From NCBI GenBank assembly GCA_032622095.1, contig CP136065.1, forward strand, positions 20,576,134 through 20,640,133: a stretch of 64,000 bases of DNA, in the 5' to 3' direction. The translations under genes were made by a program, and so were the position numbers. The notes beneath the pieces are model-generated. The model saw nothing but the letters and a program-made list of their open reading frames with translations. It did not search any database and had not been told where the DNA came from. This stretch comes from Siphonodentalium dalli. Its lineage: Eukaryota; Mollusca; Scaphopoda; Gadilida; Siphonodentaliidae. Shown one piece after another: positions 11,660 through 21,375 of this stretch. How positions within the stretch are numbered: position 1 is the first letter of the stretch; each line of letters starts with the position of its first letter.

Positions 11660-12332
11660 ACCGGTATACAATAATTATTATAAATCAGAGACTACCACCC
11701 CCTATACCACTTATAATAAGGATTACCGGAATATATTAATTATTATAAATCATAGGCTACCACCCTATATACTTTATAATAAGGAATACCGGTATATATG
11801 AATTATTATAATTCATAGGCTACTATCCATACCCCTCATAATAAGTAATACCGGTTTATATGAATTATTATAAATCTGAGGCTACCACTCTGCCCCTTAT
11901 AATAAGGAATACCGGAATATATTAATTATTATAAATCATAGGCTACCACCCTATATTCTTTATAATAAGGAATACCGTTATCTATGAATATTATAAATCA
12001 TAAGCTACTATCCCTACCCCTCATAATAAGTAAAATACCGGTATATATAAATTATTATAAATCATAGGCTACCACTCTGCCCCTTATAATAAGTAATACC
12101 GGAATATATGAATTATTATAAATAAGAGGTTACCACCCATATACCCCTCATAACAAGTAATGCCGGTATATATGAATTAGTATTAATCAGTGGTACCACC
12201 CCTACCCCTTATAATAAGTAATACCGGTATATATTAATTATTATACATCAGAGACTACCACCCCTATCCCTTACAATAAGGAATATCGGTCTATATGAAT
12301 TATTATAAATCAGTTGCTACAACCCATATCAC
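11660..12332. repeat. Minisatellite, 62-65 bp unit, 11 copies
   Basis: Copies share AATTATTATAAATCA, CTACCACCC and ATAATAAG-AATACCGGTATAT. The ATTATTATAAATCA anchor falls near 11674, 11739, 11802, 11864, 11925, 11987, 12051, 12112, 12175, 12237 and 12299. One further partial copy appears at 13859-13890, on the far side of the inner transposon. Confidence 0.9.
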
Positions 12333-12500
12333 TTACCCTTGGAACAAACGTCGCACTACCGACGAATCGAATTCAATTATTTGAATTAGATTCGTCGGTA
12401 GTGCGACGTTTGTTGCAAATAAATGCGAGTAGACGCACTACCGACGAATAATGCGTGTGGTCAACACGAATTTAATTGCTGATGCGTCTGAGATCCGTGT

Positions 12501-12674
12501 TTGAAACAAACGTCGCATCACCGTCGACTCGAATTTAATTCGGAGACATGCAAACGAGCTGCATAATGATATGCTAATGAGGGAATTCCAATTTAAACTG
12601 GAAAACACCAACGAGAATGGCGTAATTTGGTGGTATTTGAATTCGAGTCGACGAAAGTGCGACGTTTGTTTCAA
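12501..12674. mobile_element. 174-bp MITE nested inside the inner transposon
   Basis: The left end TTGAAACAAACGTCGCA and the complement of the right end match, followed on both arms by CGTCGACTCGAAT. It shares motif vocabulary (AAACGTCGCA, GTCGACTCGAAT) with the two elements enclosing it. A further end of the same type lies at 13760-13785. Confidence 0.65.
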
Positions 12675-13008
12675 ATTAAATGCGAGTAGACGCACTAAAT
12701 AAATATTTATTCCGTTTGGATATACACGCTATACTGTGCATGGACGTGTGCAAATTTAATATCAACGATGGGTTGAAATTGTTCTTGTAATTTGATTTTC
12801 CAGCAATGAATTATTGGGGAATTTGTTGTTTTTAGACCAACATTTGCATATTTTCCTACTTTTGCTCTAATATTTTGACTGAAATGGTCTGTGTCCTGGT
12901 CCATCATGACCCCCGTGGCCAGCCAAAAAAACTGCTAATTATTTTCGTATGCTTCTTTTCAAAATTATGATCTTAAATGGTCATCAGTTGGAAATTTTCC
13001 CCCAACTT

Positions 13009-13027
13009 CGTGGGGGGGGGGGGGGCG
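13009..13027. repeat. Poly-G tract
   Basis: Near-uninterrupted G run (one C) inside the dispersed repeat copy. Similar G/C runs of nine or more occur near 13303, 17811, 20148, 36462, 37678, 39750, 40140 and 59372. Confidence 0.9.
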
Positions 13028-14376
13028 GGGGGTCAGGTTGGAAATTGTCAGCACTTGGAAAGCTTGAGGCCAGTCTAATGCTATATAGGTTTTTGCGGTT
13101 TTCATGTTCAAAGTTTTCCCTCGCTGTGCCAAACTATGATCGGATTTTCAGGTTCAGATCTCTGATTTTTCTTCTACTGGCAGAACCATGGTCCGCCCAG
13201 TGCATGATCACAAGTCTACTGATCCATTCAGAATAGACTATTATCCAGGCATGTGAAGGAACAGCCAAGGGGGTGGAAATTGAATTACGCAAATTTATTA
13301 GCCCCCCCCCCCCAACCGAGACCCTATAGCCGTACGTCCCTGCCCGCCATGGTTATTTTACCACGTGGTTTTAGATAGGCATACTGACGCAATATATAGT
13401 GATATAGCGCGTTGACCTCAACTTGCTATTAAATTGTTAAAACGGTACAACGTTTTCGTATAAAAATAAACTGGACCTGATTTCTTTCAGACAAGTTCAA
13501 AGCAAAATACCACCTAAAGAATCATGTCGGACCTAAAATATGTATCAAATACCTACGAAATAGCGATATAAAACCAATAATTTCAACTCCTCAGAATAGT
13601 AACATTAATTTCGTCGTTTGGAAGTCAAAAGCCACTTTTTCTCACTAAATTTTACGTTTTAGAATTGATATAAAACTTCCTATTTTAGCCGTTTTAACGA
13701 AAACCCTTATGAACGCTTTATGCCATTTTAAGAAATCATTTAGATTCGTCTTGAATTAAATGCGACGTTTGTTTCAACAGACGAATTATGAATTAAACTC
13801 GAGTCTAATTCTAATTGAATTAGATTCGTCGGTAGTGCGACGTTTGTTCCAAGGGTTATACCGGTATATATGAATTATTATAAATCATTGATAATATATC
13901 CATTATAAGATGTGAGTCAGTGACATGTCATGTTCGTTGAGAAATCAAACTGCCATAATAATTAAAATTTTCACTATGTTACCCAAGCAATTCTTATAGA
14001 TATATCTTTCTTTATAACAAAGAGAGCGTGCGACAAATGACGTCATGTGGGTATTTCCGCAGATAAGGGGAACTCCCTCATTATTATACCATTATCATAT
14101 CATTATCATAGCATTTGCATTCGTTATTCGGAAACTTTCGGCTCTTCTCGTCACATGTATTAGATTCGAGTCGACAAAAATCCGTCGTTTGAAACCAAGA
14201 CGGATTTCAGACGCATCACCGACGAAGATTCGTCTGAATTGGACGGAGATTCGTCTGTGATGCGTCTGGCACGGATCTAATTGTTTCAAACGTCGCATTT
14301 TAGACGCATTTAATACAATTGTGGGTCTGGTATTAGATTCGAGTCGACAAAAATCCGTCGTTTGGAACGGGCCTTA

Positions 14377-14564
14377 GAGTGTAAAGTCCATCCAACACAA
14401 TGAGCCGACTGCATGCCACTCAGCACGAGGCGGACTTGGCGGGGGATTAGTTCCATTCCGCAAAGTCCGACAGAAACAGTCACGGATCGCTCACGGCTAT
14501 CACAGAGTTCGCGCAGTGCGACCGCCGCCCAGCGATCCGGAGACGAGAATGGAGATTAATAGAC
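14377..14564 (-). pseudogene. Upstream remnant of the split GC-rich ORF cassette
   Basis: Directly beyond the right TTA duplication the sequence becomes GC-rich again, like 10.6-11.25 kb, and ends at a GTCTATTAAT motif (14555-14564, minus strand). That motif is shared with the two hairpin modules. If the transposon is excised in thought, the frame of the 10586 ORF continues into this block for about 16 codons (from SRLIVLDGLYTLN) before a TGA in that frame. A second frame is open further. Whether the stop is decay or a real 5' end cannot be settled. Confidence 0.5.
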
Positions 14565-14648
14565 CGTTCAAACGTATACTTTTATAACTGAATAGGGGGT
14601 CCATTTAATATATAATGTGCTAATTAATGGACGCGAGTATATGCTCAC

Positions 14649-14806
14649 CTGAGTTCCTCCCATTTTGCCGAAGAAAGTGACCACCTGTTGAAGTTCCGTC
14701 TTTGAGTTGATCTTAACCAGTGACATACCAAGCTGTTGGCAATAGAATTCAGCATTCTGCCAGATGGCCTTTCTTGAACGCAGTACATACCGTGGTATTG
14801 TCATGC
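14649..14806 (-). CDS. C-type lectin domain exon, N-terminal half of the fold
   Basis: This minus-strand exon has acceptor TTTCTGTTTTAG above 14806 and donor GTGAGC after CAG at 14649. It begins with the last two bases of a split codon (phase 1) and ends in phase 0, matching the exon at 8773. The translation carries the first half of a C-type lectin fold: a beta strand near RYVLRS, then AIWQNAEFYCQQLGMSLVKI, with the conserved W, A, first domain cysteine and G-x-L. It ends GKMGGTQ just before the FWIGLK strand of the next exon. The two exons together make one complete short-form domain of about 140 residues. The optional N-terminal cysteine pair of long-form domains is not seen. A secreted glycan-binding protein is inferred. 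Confidence 0.88.
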
Positions 14807-14974
14807 CTAAAACAGAAACACGTGAGTAATGAATAATAAAAGGCCATTAGGCCATATATATACGCCCCGGAACAAGTGGTTTATTTGACCGCCGACTTTT
14901 TTAGAAATGAAAAATTGATTCTGGGAACACACCAGGGGTGCTATTCACCGGCTGGGTTTATAATATAGTCCAGG

Positions 14975-15727
14975 GCCCTATACTATAGAACACAATTATT
15001 GTAATCACAAGCTTCTGTGGAGCACACAGAAGGTGTCGATTACCATAGACCTCCACTCTTATTCAAACAGTGAAAAGGCGACTTCTTGTAATGCCGCGTT
15101 CACATGCATGGTGACCAATAAAATAATAGGTTTTCCACATTGACCAATGAAAACAAATGATTCCTCTGAGACACTCATTGATATGTTATCGCTAGTGCAT
15201 GGGTCATTCGTGAATAGTGGTAATCGGTATCCTTTAAATAATCGCTCAGTGAGTACACCACAACCGTTCGTGCATTGTGTTATATTTCGTCAATGGTTAT
15301 CGTCTGTTCCAACAATTCTAGTTGTACGATGTATTTCAATTTCTAGTTGGGTTGTCATTCAGAATCGCTGGAGTATTCGATTGATAATATGTACAAGAGA
15401 CGTAACTAGAAGGTCTCGTGTGCAGGTTTAAACTCCAAGTTGTGTACCCACAAAGGGGACCCTCTAACAACGTCCCTGTACGAATGTCATAATTGGGCAA
15501 TATATATACTCCAATACAGACTTTAGGTTGTTTGCCACGAGACAACCGCTTGATTGCCGCAGTGTGAATGACATTCTGATCAAACCCAATCACCCATCCG
15601 GTAATGCGCCCACGAGCACACGGGTATAATCTACACTTTTACAATACAGTGGTCTATTGCACTTGACGCCTCCTGTGTACCTCCCATAACCTTGTGATTA
15701 CAATTATAATGGTCCATAGTATAGGCC
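14975..15727. mobile_element. 753-bp transposon inserted in copy 1, CCAGG duplication
   Basis: Long inverted ends: the left GCCCTATACTATAG... and the complement of the right GGCCTATACTATGG... share TTGTAATCACAAG and continue for about 75 bp. CCAGG is duplicated at 14970-14974 and 15728-15732. The sister copy at 20.9 kb has the uninterrupted site (TAGTCAAGGTAGTTTTACG in complement). No transposase ORF. The superfamily is not assigned. Confidence 0.8.
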
Positions 15728-15904
15728 CCAGGTAGTTTTACGAGGCGACGCTCAATGCGAAGCTATCGGTGGACATATCGATGGGAAGACATCGCCGCGC
15801 CATATAGGATTATCCAATCAAGGTGATTGGCGTCAATCATAGATTGACCACCGGTAACATAAACAAGCTGCGTGTAACAGTACACGTTTGTACACATTCC
15901 AACA

Positions 15905-15951
15905 ATGAGCAACCGAGGAAAAGGACGTGGGGCAAAATATACCACCGACGA
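15905..15951 (+). pseudogene. First codons of Myb/SANT-like gene, copy 1
   Basis: ATG at 15905 opens MSNRGKGRGAKYTTD, aligned with MSNLGKESGAKYTADE of the copy at 20.7 kb. The frame is cut at 15951 by the 1.87-kb insertion and picks up at 17822. The lysine/arginine-rich N-terminus followed by YT-D-E is the usual lead into a Myb/SANT-like helix bundle. Confidence 0.65.
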
Positions 15952-17821
15952 CATGAGGGGGTCTACAAACAAAATCCATATATAGGGCCGGGTGGGTGGA
16001 TGGTCCAGAGGCCGAAACAATCGTGCTTGTAATTTTTTTTCCAAAATGGGTTTTTTTCAAACAATTTACAAGTACTGACCATGTAATGTTATTTGTAAGC
16101 ATGTTAGTATCATGTTTGTTGGCATATGGCTATATAGACAGCTATAGTGACTATTTAGCCTCAGATTTAGCAACATTCTGGATTTCACAGGATCCCGTCC
16201 CACTTCTCAGTGGAAAACCGTAATTTAGTATTAAAAAAAAATGTATTACCCAGTTGTATTACCCGAATAAAAGTAATAAAATAAAAAAAACTGTATCACA
16301 AATACTACATGGTGAATACTCAATGATGACTAGATATCATTGACCCGATTGTTGCATAACATGAAATTGAAAAGGGTATCTCATAAATTTCTAATGTCTG
16401 AAATACTGTCTTGTTCTGGCATGCAATCAAATTCATTCCTTCTGGTTATTTCTCATCTTTTTAATGATTGCAAGTAATGTTAATTTGCAGCACTTATCCA
16501 AATAAAACTGAATTGGTTATGATGAATGGCCGTTACTGTTTATTGTTCAGACAATCCCAACTGAAGGTGACGCTATTCTCCTTGAGTTTACGAACTTCAT
16601 CTTGAAGCTTATATAATTAAATACTGCTCAACAAGACTAAACTACAATACTAATGGTATACTGTTATCGCTTACAAATAGATGAACTGAAATAATGTGAT
16701 GCATTCAGATGCTTTGAGAAATGACATTCTTCAATGTCTTCAAAGTTCAAACTAAAATCAAGAATAAAATCTGCCTGAGACTATACTGCAGACTCTAGTG
16801 CACAACTTTACATACAAATGGTTGAGTTATAATAATGCAAAATGTGTTTACGGATGGAACCAAGTTGGTAGCTCTGGTATGCATCGACAGGCAAAACCTG
16901 TGATATGCAGTAATATCTTCATACATCCTTCCCGTATCATTCAGGTCTATCACCATAACAAACCACTTCAAAATTCGACAACCGACACTTCAACTTATAT
17001 GGCAAAAACTTTGTACGGATTGAATTTCATAAACAGGGCCCATGGAAAACTCTGGTAGGCATTGGTACTCACAATTCGTGATATTATGCATATTCGTTCC
17101 CCATTTCTGGTCCGTCACATGTCATAGAGCATCAAAATATGACAACCGACTCTTGAGTTATGATGCAAAATGTTTGTATGGACGGACGCACGGACGGCTC
17201 GAGACGTCAACTATATACCCGCCGACTAATATCGTGGGTATAATAACCATATATCTATGTGTATACCTAACCAAAACAATTCCCCTCCTCACCCACCCCG
17301 GTAGATAAGACAAAAGAGTTCTTTGATCATGCACAAATAATTGTAGAACCCCTGACTTGTTTACCACTATTTACACTGGCCAGTGTTCTCTGTCAGACTA
17401 AACACGCTCGATATATTAAGGCTATCATGCGGTCTAGGGCAATTTGTGACATACACTGTACCTACACAATGCTTTATTATTGTTGTTAGATATTGGAAAT
17501 TTCAGGAAACACCGGGAAATACAGTTTATTTTTCGTTTTTCTGACCTGTGCTTTACCGATTAAGGATCTTATTGCTTGAGTCTTAATTTTACTCACTTTG
17601 CATCAAAAAAGGATAGTGGAATGGGATTGAAAGGCAGTTAACACGGTTATTGAAGAACGGCTAAAAAACTCTGATTTTTTTTATAAACACACGAGAAAGG
17701 GGGTGGGTCCCTAACATTTGGAGGAACAAATTTGCACAAATGGGGTGGTGGGTCCATCGGGGTCGGAAAAACACTTTTTGGGCCCTATATGTGCAATTGT
17801 TTTCCAGACCCCCCCCCCACT
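15952..17821. mobile_element. 1.87-kb transposon inserted in Myb/SANT copy 1, 8-bp duplication
   Basis: ACCGACGA is duplicated at 15944-15951 and 17822-17829. The left end GGGGGTCTACAAACAAAATC...ATATAGGGCC matches the complement of the right end GGGGGTCTGGAAAACAATTG...ATATAGGGCC. The sister copy at 20.7 kb has a single GCCGACGAG at this point, confirming a clean insertion. Eight-base duplications are typical of hAT. No transposase ORF is seen inside. It includes three loose copies of a ~165-bp unit near 16815, 16985 and 17150 (anchor ATGCAAAATGTGTTTACGGA). Confidence 0.78.
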
Positions 17822-17992
17822 ACCGACGAGCGTAACACTTTTTTGGACATTGTGAAGAGAAGAACAAAGAAACCGGCACCATTCACCAGCGCCGGAAAAA
17901 TGATGCTTGGAAAGACATTTCTTTGGAAATAGCAGGGAAATATCCAAACAGAACCAAAACACAAACAAAATTCTTCTGAGACGTTATCTTCT
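17822..17992 (+). pseudogene. Myb/SANT-like domain fragment, copy 1
   Basis: After the insertion site the plus strand reads DERNTFLDIV, then in a shifted frame NKETGTIHQRRKNDAWKDIS and LEIAGKYPNRTKTQTKFF with a TGA. The helix pattern with conserved W and the RRK/NRT positions matches the Myb/SANT-like domain of the copy at 20.5 kb. Relative to that copy it lacks about 17 bp around the ILENK helix, causing the frame change. This would bind DNA if intact. It is clearly broken and is followed at 18008 by a large palindrome. Confidence 0.7.
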
Positions 17993-18007
17993 TGGCTCTT
18001 CATTTTC

Positions 18008-18635
18008 ACACTGTGCTAATTAAAAAACCTCATTAATATCATTGAAACTCATTCTGCAGATATATAAACACAAGCATGAGTCTCCACACAATTATACCCA
18101 AATATTATACCGCTATACATGCCGATTGAGGCCGGTGAGTGTTCATGAATTAGTCGTAAGACGGCGTCAATTGACAGCTGACAAATCTGATAGATTGGAT
18201 CAATCACACCATCGACAGTGTGTGTCGTTTGCGCTAAAGCAAAGATACCTTTGCGTTCAGCCGCTACCATATAAACTACCTGGTTTATAAAAATAGTCTC
18301 GCTTGGTGAAAAGCACCCCTAGGGTGGTATTCACCAAGCGAGACTCTTTTATAAACCAGGTAATTAATTTGGCAGTGGCTGAACGCAAAGGTATCTTCGC
18401 TTTAGCGCCAAGCCAACGAGACACGCCGTCGATGATGTGATTGATCCAATCTATCAGATTTGTCACTTGTCAGTGGACACCGTCTCACGACTAATTCGTG
18501 AACACTCACCGGCCGCAATCAGCATGTATAGCGGTATAATTTTTGGGTATAATTGTATGTATACTCATGCTGGCGTTTATACATCTGCAGAATGAGTTTC
18601 GATGACATTATTGAGGTTTTTGAATTAGCACAGCG
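18008..18635. mobile_element. 630-bp imperfect palindrome (foldback element)
   Basis: Left arm ACTGTGCTAATTAAAAAACC from 18009 pairs with GGTTTTTGAATTAGCACAG ending 18633. The arms stay alignable throughout (CATTCTGCAGAT, GGTATAAT, CGGTGAGTGTTCA, GATTGGATCAATC, CTTTGCGTTCAGCC, CTGGTTTATAAAA). The centre is CACCCCTAGGGTG at 18314-18326. The two central ends, AGGGGTGCTTTTCACC and AGGGTGGTATTCACC, resemble the AGGGGTGCTATTCACC end of the Myb/SANT element, suggesting two related copies joined head to head. Confidence 0.85.
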
Positions 18636-18784
18636 GACAGATCAAACCCACTTGAACCCAATATTTGCTTCAACTATAAATTCTATGTCTATGGAGTTAT
18701 CATTTTTAATTTCCATTCTTTATTCGAAAAGTTGTGTATTTATGTCAAACAAATGATGTTGTAGAATGACCGCCCCCAATACAT

Positions 18785-18925
18785 TCTTTCCACACACACG
18801 CACCCGATCCAAAATGAACGCCCTCTGAATGGGTTCAAATAGGACGCCATATATACATGTAGGCCTTGACCGATATAGGCCAAACAAAGGCCGCGGCCAT
18901 TTTGGATCGGGTGGAGTGTGTATGG
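18785..18925. repeat. Short inverted repeat
   Basis: CACACGCACCCGATCCAAAATG near 18793 pairs with CATTTTGGATCGGGTGGAGTGTG near 18898. It is a 130-bp foldback unit with no coding content. Confidence 0.6.
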
Positions 18926-19202
18926 GGTGAATTTTAGAGTGGTTTGGACGACCCTAGCTACAACACACTTTGTTTGAATTAATCGGTCAAGGGCTGGAAA
19001 ATGGCTGTGGCCATGGAGTATTTTTAGAACATATGAAGTGGGTATAGCAAAATCTTGAAGCTCGAATGAGCCATGTCCGTTTTTAAACAAATTAGTTTAC
19101 ATAGCATGAATGTAGTTTTACCTGTAAGGTGTTATTCCATGAGAACGGAGTTTGTATCACTTACTTCTAAAATTAAAAGTTTAGAATTGTTTACCAATTT
19201 AA

Positions 19203-19515
19203 AGGTACTCAATCCGATCAGACGCTCCTAAATTACCATTTCTTTGGCTTCGGGTGTAAAAAATATTTGATTCGAGTCAAGGAACCCACCCATCAAAGCT
19301 CAGAGTGATAACTATTGGATATCCATCTTCATCCGCACCTTCGTCCGTTCGACCACGTACTTCTGGTCCACAAACAATAGAAATAGCAAACTTCAAACAT
19401 CGATATCTAATCTCTCTGAGCTTTGATGGGTGGTTCCTCGACTCGATTAAAATATTGTTTAGCCCCAAAGCCAAAGAAATAGTAATTTATGAGCGTCTGA
19501 TCGGATTGAGTACCT
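19203..19515. mobile_element. TTAA MITE family, copy 1
   Basis: TTAA flanks both ends (19199-19202 and 19516-19519). Terminal inverted repeats begin AGGTACTCAATCCGATCAGA and extend about 100 bp through TTTCTTTGGCTTCGGG, GATTCGAGTC and CCCACCCATCAAAGCTCAGAG. A TTAA duplication is typical of piggyBac and Kolobok. No coding content. Confidence 0.88.
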
Positions 19516-19879
19516 TTAATATTAATGTGTCTAACTGAAGTGCAATTGTGTGGTACTAAAATTAGATCAGAAATATACATTACCCCATACTATTAGTTTT
19601 ATTTATGGCTTATTGTTTCAACCACTATATGGTATATCGTAGTGTCACAACACATTCAGTTTCGATGGCACATGGGGATCACCAAAATGTTATCTTCATT
19701 GTGACATAACGCATGGGGAGGCGCCGGATTGCCCGACTCATGTGTTACCAGCCCCTTCAAGAGAGGGGCGGGGGGAGCTATACGGGATTAGCCATTGCAG
19801 TTTGCAACCCTCCCTGACGGGGGGCTTTAACTACCTCCAACCCCGATACCCCAAAACCCATCTGGTACCACCCTTGACA

Positions 19880-20215
19880 TATAACGAATTGAATTTTTTT
19901 CTCACAATTCGATTTTCACAACTATAATTAATGGGGAATTTGTTGTTGTCACACGACCCACACCATAAGTCGCACATTTGCCTACTTTTTTTATCAAAAT
20001 ATTGGACTGAAATGACCATCAGTTGGATATTAGGGAGTGTCAGATTGGAAATTTCCATCAGGTGGAAAGATTTAGATTACTAGGATGTTGCTGTTTTCAA
20101 ATTCTTTTCTCCATCCGCATCGATCAAACATTGGTCCTGGTCCCCTGATGGGGGGGGGGGGTTGGACATTTCAAGATGGACCCCCCCCAACACCGGAGAC
20201 CCTCTAGCCACACCC
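19880..20215. repeat. Dispersed G/C-tract repeat, copy
   Basis: Shares GGGGAATTTGTTGTT, TTGGAAATTTCC-like strings, a poly-G run (about 20148-20160), a poly-C run and GAGACCCTCTAGCCAC with copies near 12760-13330, 37560-37745, 53770-54195 and 59455-59730, and a reversed copy near 47490-47770. Confidence 0.6.
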
Positions 20216-20263
20216 ATATACATTCCCTCATGATGGTTAAGATGTCCGATCGTTGGCACCACA

Positions 20264-20745
20264 TTAGTTCCTATAATGTTGGACGCATTTCGAATGGACG
20301 GAAATATTTACATTCAATATACTATAAGTTTTGGTTGAAAATTGCTCACTTGCAATTGTTTCTGGCTGGTTGTCGTCGTACTCATTGGTCATCTCCAGAA
20401 ACTCTTCAGGCAAACAATCAAGAATTCTATCGGTGTCATCCCTTATAACGCCTATTTGGAGGTCAACCTCCTGTTCCACCTGGTCCGTGGTCTGTTTTTC
20501 TTTCTTTGCCTTAATCTTCATCGGCTTCCACAGCACTTTCAAATCTTTTTTTTTGTCTTTTGGTTCTATTTGGAAATTTCCCTGCCATTTCCAAAGAAAT
20601 TTCTTTCCAGACATAATTTTTCCGGCGTTGGTGGATGGTGCCGGTATCTTTATTCTCTAGGATTTTTATGCTACTCTGCACAATGTCCAGTGTTTTTCTC
20701 GTCGGCTGTGTATTTAGCACCACTTTCTTTCCCTAGGTTACTCAT
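20264..20745 (-). pseudogene. Myb/SANT-like DNA-binding protein, copy 2, two frameshifts
   Basis: On the minus strand an ATG at 20745 opens MSNLGKESGAKYTADE. A frameshift in an A-rich run leads to TLDIVQSSIKILENKDTG and then a Myb/SANT-like helix bundle (HQRRKNYVWKEISLEMAGKF). A second shift at an A9 run near 20551 leads to DLKVLWKPMKIKAKKEKQ, a Gln/Glu/Asp-rich middle and a tail ending at 20264. Total is about 160 residues. The order of KYT-D-E, LENK, W-x-I, NRT and LWK-MK-KAKKEK matches Myb/SANT-like proteins found both as host regulators and as the second gene of Harbinger transposons. Because its lead sequence is shared with copy 1 and ends at the same terminal motif, I read it as element-borne. 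Confidence 0.72.
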
Positions 20746-20970
20746 GATTGAAAGGAACCAAACGTGAACTGTTACGCGCAGCATGTTTTATCTGACCGGT
20801 GGTCAAACTGTGATTGCCGCCAATATTCACCTTGATTGGATAATCCTATACAGCGCGGCGATGTCTTCCAATCGATGTCCACCGACAGCTTCGCATTGAG
20901 CGTCGCCTCGTAAAACTACCTTGACTATATATTATAAACCCAGCTGGTGAATACGACCCCTATAGTTTTA
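20264..20970 (-). mobile_element. Myb/SANT-encoding transposon, copy 2
   Basis: The complement of 20964 downward reads AGGGGTCGTATTCACC, CTGGGTTTATAATATATAG, GTAGTTTTACGAGGCGACGC, then the Myb/SANT ORF, in the same order as the split copy 1. It provides the empty site for both insertions in copy 1. The far end was not identified; sequence below 20264 runs into a dispersed repeat with G/C tracts. Confidence 0.65.
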
Positions 20971-20989
20971 TTTTATTAAAGATACCAGC

Positions 20990-21375
20990 AAATAATCGGG
21001 ACATTCTAAGTCAACAAGGGACATAATCCCTGTGAAATGAGTGGACCGAATCCAAATTCGAACTTGACCTGTATTTTCATGTATGTAATCCATATAGCAA
21101 ATTTGAAAACAAACTGATAACTAAAGCTAAAGTTATCATTCTGAAACCGATATAATCGGCAAATTCTAAGCCGATAAGGACAATAACTAGGGTAAAAATT
21201 TGCGAAACTCATCCATATTCGAAATTGACCAGTATTTGCATGCATGTGAGCAACCCATACACCAATTTTAAAACAATCGGATACATATCACTAAAATTAT
21301 CCGGAAACCATGTGGACGGACATATATACGCACATCGAGACGCACACACCCACAGAGGACGGACGGACACTGTGA
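20990..21375. repeat. Degenerate ~165-bp tandem pair with GGACGGAC tail
   Basis: Two loose copies share CATTCTAAG, AAGGGACA, CCAAATTCGAACTTGACCTG/CGAAATTGACCAG and a GAAACCG end, followed by GACGGACATATATACGC and GGACGGACGGACAC. Such units are widespread in some marine invertebrate genomes (family knowledge, not checked). Confidence 0.55.

Larger units (their letters stand above)
12336..13855. mobile_element. 1.5-kb inner transposon nested in the minisatellite
   Basis: The ends are CCCTTGGAACAAACGTCGCA at the left and its complement at the right. The match continues for about 44 bp through CTACCGACGAATC with a single mismatch. TTA is duplicated at 12333-12335 and 13856-13858. Both the TTA duplication and the ACCGACGAATC subterminal motif resemble the outer element, so they are probably related families. 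The interior contains a further nested terminal-repeat pair, a copy of a dispersed repeat with poly-G/C tracts (12760-13330) and AT-rich filler. No transposase is seen. Confidence 0.8.
11253..14373. mobile_element. 3.1-kb non-autonomous DNA transposon, TTA duplication
   Basis: Terminal inverted repeats begin GCCCGTTCCAAACGACGG at the left (first base A instead of G) and, complemented, GGCCCGTTCCAAACGACGG at the right; they run at least 40 bp to GTCGACTCGAATCTAAT. Subterminal regions on both sides repeat short motifs such as GACGCATCACCGACG, a likely set of transposase sites. TTA flanks both ends. A 3-bp TWA duplication with G/C-rich GGCCCGTT ends is typical of PIF/Harbinger, so that is my inferred superfamily. 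No transposase ORF is present. It interrupts the GC-rich ORF region and carries a minisatellite and an inner transposon. Confidence 0.75.
14934..17992 (+). mobile_element. Myb/SANT-encoding transposon, copy 1, with two insertions
   Basis: The copy starts at an AGGGGTGCTATTCACC end (about 14935) and continues CTGGGTTTATAATATAG to 14974. It resumes at 15733-15951, then again at 17822-17992. The three parts align in order with the complement of 20264-20970. They include a shared non-coding lead (GTAGTTTTACGAGGCGACGC), an ATG at 15905 opening MSNRGKGRGAKYTTD, and at 17822-17992 the remainder of a Myb/SANT-like domain ending NRTKTQTKFF and a stop. A second gene with a Myb/SANT domain is typical of Harbinger elements; assignment is inference. 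Confidence 0.7.
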
